From NCBI GenBank assembly GCA_046080565.1, contig JBJTUF010000228.1:1-21800 (forward strand): a DNA stretch of 21,800 nucleotides. Direction: 5' to 3'. Made by a program: the position numbers and the translations under genes. Positions 15,797-21,800 of the stretch are shown here, piece by piece. The notes under the pieces were generated by a model that saw only the letters and a list, made by a program, of their open reading frames with translations, was not told where the DNA came from and did no database searches. The DNA comes from Cuspidothrix sp046080565 (GTDB lineage Bacteria; Cyanobacteriota; Cyanobacteriia; Cyanobacteriales; Nostocaceae). Every line of letters starts with the position of its first letter. The stretch's first letter is position 1.

Positions 15797-15930
15797 CAGG
15801 GTTATTTCATTCTAGATTTAAGCAACGAATTTAGGTGTTTTCAGCCATTGTGAGATGGAATTCCTGAAGCCTAAAATGACGCATTGTCGTAAATACATAA
15901 AATGTCAGATTTTAGAATGAAACAGCCCTG
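15797..15930. mobile_element. 134-bp MITE inserted in the IWP gene
   Basis: The ends are CAGGGTTATTTCATTCTAGA on the left and, inverted, CAGGGCTGTTTCATTCTAAA on the right, 17 of 20 identical. A perfect 10-bp target duplication flanks it. There is no ORF inside, so it must be moved by a transposase in trans. Its right end matches the inverted repeat of the IS at 117-136 at 19 of 20 bases, making that IS family the likely source. Only the ends are shared; the interior does not resemble the visible IS sequence. Its insertion introduces a stop five codons into the MITE on the gene's strand. Confidence 0.93.
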
Positions 15931-15940
15931 ACTACAATAG
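15931..15940. repeat. Target-site duplication, right copy
   Basis: ACTACAATAG directly after the MITE, identical to 15787-15796. On the minus strand these bases encode part of the T-I-V-V segment of the split gene. Confidence 0.9.
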
Positions 15941-16614
15941 TATTTTCGGAACTTTGAGAATTTTGAGAATTGCTATCATTCGATGCTAATAGAACCTGAG
16001 AATTAGCAAAAATTAATGTCAAGGTAAACAGCAATGCTAGATAAAATCTCTGAGGAATCAAACGAGAAAAATTTATCTGAAAAAACTTCAAATTAGGTTT
16101 AGGTAAAACCCAATTTTTATGAGTATCTACACGCTGAAAATTAGCATCTAAATCAAAACGAATATGAGGGGCTGGCCAAATATCTATCGGTGGATTTTCT
16201 CCAAAAAAGAGTTTGTAAGTATCTACAGTATTCAGATACCAATTATTAAATTTATGATATTCCTTATTACCACCACGAGTCGGACCATGATCTAATTGTG
16301 TACCTAATATTTCACAAAAATCATCCCAATAAGATTGGGTATATGTTAAATGTAAATGCCAAACTTGATCTACTTGATCAGAAGGTGTAACTGGATGTCC
16401 TGCGAAAACAGCAATAACTGCAAACTTTTTATATTCATCAATTACACGCTGAGTATATTCAAATGTCCAGTTATTTTCCCTTGCTAACCTCTGACTAAAA
16501 GAGAAAGAAACGTTTTCTTCATCTAAAGAAAACTCTTGAAGACGTTGATATAATTCTGCTTGTTGAAAATTCATAGCTGTTACAGCACTTCCCGATGTTA
16601 TGAGGTACAAATTT

Positions 16615-16633
16615 AACAGGCAGGATGCCTGTT
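16615..16633. repeat. Perfect 8-bp hairpin repeat
   Basis: AACAGGCA and TGCCTGTT pair perfectly around a 3-base GGA loop. It lies between the 207-residue gene and the start of the IWP gene, in the putative operon. It matches the plan of the hairpin at 9908-9926 and the GGAACAGGCATCCTGCCTG-type repeat I know from Nostocales. It might affect transcript processing between the two genes. Confidence 0.65.
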
Positions 16634-16697
16634 CCACAAGGGTTTCATGATTTCAGTTTGTACTTCACTGATCTGAAATATGCTGTAATTTTTTGGC

Positions 16698-17321
16698 TTA
16701 AAGTTTAGTTTGTGGAGTATCTGCTTGACGACCAGTGATTTTTTCTAACTGCGATCGCATTTCTCTACCAATTTCTCGCCCAACAACTACCCTTAAAGAG
16801 TTCTCACTTTTTTCTTGGCTGGTATCTTGGGGCGTAGTTGATGTATAATCAAACTCAATTTCTGATACTTTTTTGTTAGGAGTGAATAGCAACCCAGCAA
16901 CTCCGAATAAAAGTGTGTTGACAACCTTTGCCCCTGTATTATCTTTTTCATCTTCACGATATTGAATTCTACCCACGCTAGTCGCGGTTATGTTTACGGT
17001 ACGAGTAGATTTTTTATCGTTAATAATTTCCAGTTCTTTGCCAGTTTCTTGATAGATGGTAATGCCTGTATCATTGACAGTAATCTTACAAAGTCCTCGG
17101 CTTTCTACCTCATTATTTTTAAAGATACAATCACCTATTTTTCCAGGTCGATCATCCAAAGCTATAGGGGTTTCGTAACCCTGACATTGGGAATTGAGAG
17201 GAAAGCGAGAACATAGTTGGTATAGCTTTTTTGCATCTAAAGCATGAGCAGCGGGTATAAATACTGCCTCTACTACCAATAGGGGAATAAATACAATCCC
17301 TAAGAATTTACTTGTTTGCAT
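16698..17321 (-). CDS. Secreted protein of unknown function
   Basis: A 207-residue protein that I do not recognise. A signal peptide (MQTSKFLGIVFIPLLVVEAV, cleavage probably near HALDA) is followed by a Cys-containing segment LCSRFPLNSQCQGYETPIAL with further cysteines at GDCIF and GLCKI, giving two possible disulfides. A region rich in beta-strand-forming residues (about 80-130) follows, then a short hydrophobic stretch NTLLFGVAGLLF (about 135-147) and a charged C-terminus (REIGREMRSQLEKITGRQ). The hydrophobic stretch could be a second membrane contact. The LCSRFPLNS--C pattern recurs, from memory, in cyanobacterial secreted proteins without a known role. It lies 28 bases after the 161-residue secreted protein, so the two are probably co-transcribed. 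Confidence 0.7.
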   Translation of the reverse strand: MQTSKFLGIVFIPLLVVEAVFIPAAHALDAKKLYQLCSRFPLNSQCQGYETPIALDDRPGKIGDCIFKNNEVESRGLCKITVNDTGITIYQETGKELEIINDKKSTRTVNITATSVGRIQYREDEKDNTGAKVVNTLLFGVAGLLFTPNKKVSEIEFDYTSTTPQDTSQEKSENSLRVVVGREIGREMRSQLEKITGRQADTPQTKL

Positions 17322-17349
17322 AATTTTTCTGTCTTCAATTTTGAATTGT

Positions 17350-17835
17350 TTACAATGTATCTTTGCTATCTAGCTCTTTTTCTGCGGTGTCTGCAATGTT
17401 GAGAATTTCTATGATATCCTTACGTGCCAAATTTGGATCTTTGTTTAGAGGTATAATCTTGTAGTAAAAAGTGGAATATATTCCTTCTTTAGAAACTGTA
17501 TCCCAACCGCTTGATATGTCATTAACTCTGGTTTGCAATTGCTTTATTTTTTCCTCATCTGGAGGTGTTTTGGAGATTCGAGAAAAAGACATTACAGCAA
17601 TAACATCATTGTTACCAATCTTTCCAATATCTGGCACGATAAATCCATTTTGAGTTCGATTACCGTCAACTCCAGCTAATATTAAAATACTCCCATCTTT
17701 TTGGACTTCATAATTCATACCTAAACGATCCAAGAAGGTTGTAATCGCGGAAGGTTTGGTTTGAGCAAATGCTTGGGTTGATAACGAACCCATAAGTGCG
17801 ATCGCAGTAACAGCAGTTGAGATGAAACGCTTCAT
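17350..17835 (-). CDS. Secreted protein of unknown function
   Basis: A 161-residue exported protein with a clear signal peptide (MKRFISTAVTAIALMGSLST, cleavage near AFAQ). The mature part of about 135 residues has alternating strands and helices: FLDRLGMNYEVQKDGSILIL, a middle strand region, then FYYKIIPLNKDPNLARKD and a final helix with IADTAEKEL. The layout slightly recalls YbjN or type III chaperone-like folds, but this is only a visual guess, and I propose no function. It is the first gene of the minus-strand run and diverges from the NB-ARC gene across 139 bases, which must contain both promoters. Confidence 0.7.
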   Translation of the reverse strand: MKRFISTAVTAIALMGSLSTQAFAQTKPSAITTFLDRLGMNYEVQKDGSILILAGVDGNRTQNGFIVPDIGKIGNNDVIAVMSFSRISKTPPDEEKIKQLQTRVNDISSGWDTVSKEGIYSTFYYKIIPLNKDPNLARKDIIEILNIADTAEKELDSKDTL

Positions 17836-17974
17836 AAGTGTTTTCCGTCGTCTTTGAGGAATAGACTTAATATCACTGATCGGAATTAAGTATTTCTAGT
17901 TAAGTTTCGGTTCACTACAAGATTGATCTAAAATTGAGCTTGACAGATTTGGCACAAGCCCTTATTGATCTCTC

Positions 17975-19171
17975 ATGCCTAGTCTCAAACTCTCAGTTAC
18001 CGGACTACAAATCATCAAACAAGCTCGGAAAGAACAAGGATGGACTATTGATAATCCTTGTTGGTTAGAAGCTGCCAGTCAAATTCTCGAACCAGCGCGC
18101 AATTGGGAAAATGCGGAAGTCTTTGCAAATGGCGTATCTTTACCCACTTGGAAACGTTTTCTGAAAGGTGATGCTATTGATGCCTCAGTATTTAAGGCGT
18201 TTTGTCAAATTTTGGGGCTAAATTGGCAAGATGTACTGGCACGTTCTGTGGATTTTTCTGGCTCTAGTACAACCCAAATTCCTAATATTCCCTTGTTCTT
18301 TGGGCGGGGTTACGAACTATTAACTCTCACTCAAGCAATTGAAAAAAGAATACCCTTAATTGTGATTACAGGGATGGGAGGTATCGGCAAAACGGCTGTA
18401 GCGTCAAAACTTGCCCAAGCTGTGCAGTCTAGATTTCAACAAACGCTGTGGTTTTCTTTTCACCGCACTTTACCAACAACAGATTTACCATCGCTACCAC
18501 CGAAAACTCTACTAATTTTTGATGGTTGGGATGGAATTTTGGGAGGCGATCGCGCTGGTAAATATCTTCCTGAATATGTATCCTATAGAAGTTTTCTCGA
18601 ATCTGTAGTGCAAACACCCCATGAAAGTTGCGTAATTTTGACCAGTCGTGAACAACCAGAGGGATTAAATAATTTAACGGCTAATGGTGCGGTTTTTTTG
18701 CCTTTGGGTGGACTGATGGAAGGAGCGATCGAGCTTTTACAGCATCATCGGCTGATATTTGATGCTGAACAATGGATGATTTTAGTCAATCAATATGGCG
18801 GTAATCCCTTATTTTTAAACATGACAGCAAATTTAATTCACGAATTATTTGCTGGGAATGTGGCAGAGTTTCTCGCTTCAGGAACTATTGTCGCTGGTGA
18901 ATTTGAACCACTGGTGACACAATGGCTGAAACATATTTCTTCTCTAGAACACACCTTACTTAAATGTTTAGCTACCAATCCTCAAGGATTAACTCGTGAG
19001 GACATACAATTAAAACTGATCAACTATGACTCCACAGGAAATATATTATCTGCACTTTTATCTTTAAAACGACGGGCATTAGTAGAAACCCTCAAAACAA
19101 ATACACAGGAATATTTTATTTTGCAACCTGTTATTCTAAAATGCATACAGCGCTTATTTACCTTTCATTAA
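17975..19171 (+). CDS. NB-ARC/STAND-type ATPase with N-terminal HTH-like domain
   Basis: A 398-residue cytosolic protein. An N-terminal domain (about 1-90) contains a helix-turn-helix-like segment, GVSLPTWKRFLKGDAIDASV through FCQILGLNWQDV, of the kind seen at the front of cyanobacterial NB-ARC proteins. A P-loop NTPase follows: Walker A GMGGIGKT (133-140), Walker B TLLIFDGWD (178-186), the TSRE sensor segment (223-226) and GGNPL (275-279). A winged-helix region closes the protein. STAND ATPases act as switches that oligomerise on sensing a ligand, in signalling, cell death or phage defence. Here the usual C-terminal sensor repeats (WD40 or TPR) are missing. The stop lies five bases before a TGCGTAAGTCC repeat end, so truncation is possible. 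The kinase gene begins 61 bases downstream on the same strand. Confidence 0.85.
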   Translation: MPSLKLSVTGLQIIKQARKEQGWTIDNPCWLEAASQILEPARNWENAEVFANGVSLPTWKRFLKGDAIDASVFKAFCQILGLNWQDVLARSVDFSGSSTTQIPNIPLFFGRGYELLTLTQAIEKRIPLIVITGMGGIGKTAVASKLAQAVQSRFQQTLWFSFHRTLPTTDLPSLPPKTLLIFDGWDGILGGDRAGKYLPEYVSYRSFLESVVQTPHESCVILTSREQPEGLNNLTANGAVFLPLGGLMEGAIELLQHHRLIFDAEQWMILVNQYGGNPLFLNMTANLIHELFAGNVAEFLASGTIVAGEFEPLVTQWLKHISSLEHTLLKCLATNPQGLTREDIQLKLINYDSTGNILSALLSLKRRALVETLKTNTQEYFILQPVILKCIQRLFTFH

Positions 19172-19175
19172 CTCC

Positions 19176-19186
19176 TGCGTAAGTCC
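19176..19186. repeat. Single end of a GAACTTACGCA-type repeat
   Basis: TGCGTAAGTCC matches one inverted end of the element at 11445-11533 at 10 of 11 bases. No partner end was found nearby. It lies between the NB-ARC stop and the kinase start and may mark an old insertion or deletion. Confidence 0.4.
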
Positions 19187-19232
19187 TACTATAGTTAATA
19201 ATTTTCCAAAGATCCTCTGAAAACATAGCTTT

Positions 19233-21601
19233 ATGGCTTACTGCATTAATCCAGATTGTTCACAACGGAAAAATCCTGATAATTGTGCAGTATGTCAAAA
19301 TTGTGGAACACCACTTTTACTGCAAAACCGCTACCGACTCATACACCCTCTACAAATTGAATCACACTGTTATACAGAAGTATTTGAAATTGAAGATTTA
19401 CTTGAGCAGAATCGCCCCAAGGTTCTCAAATCACTGAAAAATGTCACACCTGATTTACTACGATTATTTGAGCAAGAAGTATCAATACTCAAAAATTTAC
19501 AACATCCTGGTTTACCTATTGGTGAAACAATATTTCCCCTTTTTCTGCATACCAATCGTCAATTATGCTGTTTTGTTATGGAAAAAGTTCCTGGTGAAAC
19601 ATTACAGAATTGGCTATCTAAAAATCAATATTTAATATCCTATAAAACTGCTTTAGATTGGCTATATCAATTAGTAGAGATTCTTGCATTTGTACATAAA
19701 AATAGTTTTTTCATCGGGATATTAAACCTGCAAATATTATGCTTCGTCCCGATGGAAAATTGGTTTTAATTGATTTCGGCACAGCGCGTCAGCTGACCCA
19801 AACTATTGTTAATAACAAACCTGTAACAGTGATTATTTCCAATGGCTATACTGCACCAGAACAGATGCAAGGACAAGCTGTTATTCAGTCAGACTTCTAT
19901 GCTTTAGGTCGGACTTTTATCTATTTACTGACAGGAATTGATCCGGCTCATGATAGTCGCGCTCGTTCCTTAAATTGGTTTGAACATATCAAAGATAAAA
20001 AAATTCCCCAAAGGTTAATCCATCTCATGCAAACTATGACGGATGCTGATCCACAGCGTCGTCCAGCAACTGCTCAAGCCGTTCTAGAAAAAATTGCTAA
20101 TATTAAAAATCAAAAATATCCACATTTTCAATGGCGAAAATCCTATTTGATGATAACTTTTTGTGTTTTGATTACCATTGGTGCAAAACTGATTTATGAA
20201 AAAAGTACGGTATTTCTCACCTGCGATAATGTCTTAGAAGATCATCTCAGTTGTGGTGAAGAAATCCTTATTCCTGATAACTTTACAGAACCAAATCAGC
20301 CGCCAATCACCAAGCAATTAGCAATTGGAAAATATCGCGCTAGAAATTTTCCAGAAGCAACTCGTTTATTTAAAATTGCTTTTAATCAACAACCAGATCC
20401 AGAAACTTTAATTTATCTCAACAATGCTAAAATTCAAACGCAATTTACAGCAGAAAAAATTCATACCATCGCAGTTGCAGTTCCTCTTGGACGCTCTACT
20501 ACTAGAGGGTTGGAAATATTGCGAGGTATAGCACAAGCTCAAACTTACATCTTGCAAAGCGGCCACCCTTTAAGGATTCTAATTGCTGATGATCATAATC
20601 GTGCAGATAGTAACACTGGTAATAATGCTCGTCGTATTGCCCAAAAATTGGTGAAATATCGAGATTTACTCGCCGTTGTCGGTCATTATTCGAGTGATGC
20701 AACACGACAAACGCTGCCAATTTATCATCAGGCGGAGGTAGTTTTAATTTCTGCAACCAGCACTTCTGACCGCCTCAAGAGTCCTATGTTCTTCCGCACT
20801 GTATCAAGCAATCGCATTGCAGCACAAAAAATGGCAACTTATATCTTCTCGGAACTACAACAGTCGAAAGCAGCAATTTTTTACAGTCAGGATAGTGAGT
20901 ATGCCCAATCTTTATCAGCAGCGTTTCAAGAGGCAGCAAAATCACTGAAAGGAAATGTAATTAATCAGCAACCAGCTTTTAATCTGGCTAGAGATAATTT
21001 TGATGCCAAAGCCGCTTTAAATCAAGTAAAAACTCAAGGGGGAACGGCGATAGTCGTTATTCCTGATGCTGGAGTAGGATTACATAATGCCATTCCCAAT
21101 GCCTTAAATGTAATATATTCCAATGTCAACCAAGCTTGGATTGTTGCAGGTGATAGTCTCTATAATGCTGACTTACTCAAAGCAGGTAAAGTTGTCTCAC
21201 CACAGGGAATTGAACGGACGGCGTTAGCTATCGCATGGCATCCCATGAATGATCCTAACTCAGCGTTTGTACAGCAAGCTCAAATCCTCTGGAAAATTCC
21301 TCAAAACAGACTTCGTACTAACACTGAAATCACTTGGCGAACTGCAACAAGTTACGATGCAGTATTAGTATTAAACAAAGCCATTACTCAAAACCCCACC
21401 CGCATCGGTATTCAAAAAACACTTACCCAACCACAATTCTCGGTTACAGGGGCAACTGGAGTGATTCAATTTGAGGAGGGCAACCTCAAAAATGGAACAA
21501 TTACAATGGTTGTGGTGCGTCGTCATTGCAATTCCAGTGAGTTTGTGTTTACGCCAAGCGATTTCACACCAAAAGACTGGAAAAATTGCGGAGAGTGGTA
21601 A
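19233..21601 (+). pseudogene. Ser/Thr kinase fused to a periplasmic ligand-binding domain, frameshifted
   Basis: One gene in two frames. Frame A (19233-19769) encodes a zinc-ribbon (Cys 4, 9, 18, 21, 24) and the kinase N-lobe, with the ATP-site Lys in RPKVLKSLK and the helix-C Glu in FEQEVSIL. Frame B continues with HRDIKPAN (open from 19712; first ATG 19739), IDFGTARQ, APEQMQG, a membrane helix (SYLMITFCVLITIGAKL) and an ABC-type amino-acid-binding domain (Peripla_BP_6) of about 360 residues outside the membrane. The switch occurs in T6 at 19706-19711; one extra T, or a -1 slip on T_TTT_TTC, gives a 789-residue protein. The Gly-rich loop is degenerate. It would be a receptor kinase sensing a small solute. 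NB-ARC lies 61 bases upstream. Whether it is dead, mis-sequenced or recoded is open. Confidence 0.88.
19706..19712 (+). other. Slippery heptamer T_TTT_TTC at the kinase frameshift
   Basis: In the frame of the N-terminal part the codons read AGT TTT TTC, so the heptamer fits the X_XXY_YYZ rule for -1 slippage. After the slip, the next codon is CAT at 19712, giving F-F-H-R-D-I-K. Without it, translation ends at 19769, before the catalytic loop. A 1-base sequencing deletion in T7 would look the same. Confidence 0.55.
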
Positions 21602-21800
21602 TTTTTATTCTGAGGGTTTTCAGCTTATTTTCTTGTAAAAAAGCATTTTCAATCACTTGATCCCACCTTCCGCACCCTAAACTGTCACACAACGAAAAAT
21701 GGTCATTTGGGGATTTGAGATTGGCGATCGCCACCTAAGATTTAGACTATTTTGTATCAAAATTATCATCAAAGGTATTCAAAACTCCGAAATTACCGAT

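Larger units (their letters stand above)
15594..16574 (-). pseudogene. IWP-motif Gly/Cys-tailed membrane protein, split by a MITE
   Basis: The 5' part (16574-15912) reads as a 220-residue protein, MNFQQAELYQRLQEFSLDEE onward, with VDQVWHLHLTYTQSYW (68-83), HGPTRGG and the family motif PPIDIWP (128-134). A membrane helix follows (about 177-195). It ends RAVSF-stop, coded by the MITE at 15797-15930. Removing the MITE and one copy of the 10-bp duplication restores a continuous 278-codon frame. That frame adds a second membrane helix (GFLIAIACFVIFFIFMAV) and a tail of five Gly4-6Cys units, ending at TAA 15594-15596. The VWH-IWP domain belongs to a family I know as uncharacterised with a Gly-rich C-terminus. 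The frame extends upstream to GTG 16637, but that part is repeat DNA, so ATG 16574 is preferred. The truncated protein may still be made, without its tail. Confidence 0.9.

Noticed and set aside
16575..16637. Upstream extension of the IWP gene to GTG 16637
   Set aside because: These 21 codons are the AACAGGCA hairpin repeat and its flank; the conserved protein begins at ATG 16574.
17836..17974. Search for a shared operator between the divergent secreted-protein and NB-ARC genes
   Set aside because: No convincing palindrome or pair of promoter boxes was found in these 139 bases.

Overview
The window looks like a chromosomal stretch from a filamentous, probably heterocyst-forming cyanobacterium (Nostocales). 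Evidence seen directly: AT-rich DNA, eleven copies of the HIP1 octamer GCGATCGC, heptameric short tandem repeats, several small palindromic repeats of the Nostoc/Anabaena type, and cyanobacterial gene families (GuaB3, the sRNA Yfr1 upstream of trxA, NB-ARC and zinc-ribbon Ser/Thr kinases). Genus and species cannot be fixed from the sequence alone.

Layout. 1-136: right end of an insertion sequence (transposase C-terminus plus terminal inverted repeat). 182-11094: mostly housekeeping. This part holds a small conserved protein, MTA phosphorylase (mtnP), a PBP4-type D,D-carboxypeptidase, a LOG-family protein, thioredoxin, the sRNA Yfr1, GuaB3, a YdcF/DUF218 protein, an M23 endopeptidase, an SH3/peptidoglycan-binding protein and UDP-GlcNAc 2-epimerase. 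11658-17835: seven minus-strand genes, six with predicted export signals or membrane segments: two unknown secreted proteins, an 'IWP' Gly/Cys-tailed membrane protein broken by a MITE, a DUF2207 membrane protein ending in 22 glycines, two tandem TPR paralogues, and a sigma-70-like protein at the distal end. 17975-21601: on the plus strand, an NB-ARC ATPase followed by a transmembrane Ser/Thr kinase fused to a periplasmic ligand-binding domain, with a frameshift just before its catalytic loop.

Main discoveries. (1) A 134-bp MITE at 15797-15930, flanked by a perfect 10-bp target duplication, splits one reading frame. Removing the MITE and one duplication copy restores an exact 278-codon ORF with a second membrane helix and a (Gly4-6Cys)5 tail. 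The MITE's ends match the inverted repeat of the IS at the left edge, so that family probably mobilised it. (2) The kinase frameshift lies exactly on T_TTT_TTC, a canonical -1 slippery heptamer. A -1 slip would restore HRDIKPAN, so regulated frameshifting competes with sequencing error or decay. (3) Yfr1 is recognisable by its invariant ACTCCTCACAC core, a terminator and a -10 box between guaB3 and trxA.

How the genes may work together (inference). The left half mixes purine/methionine salvage, redox and cell-wall turnover genes without an obvious shared operon. The 14529-17835 block looks like an envelope-associated gene set of unknown role, now partly disabled. The NB-ARC/kinase pair looks like a sensing module. 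The last 200 bases hold one HIP1 site and no gene that I can support.
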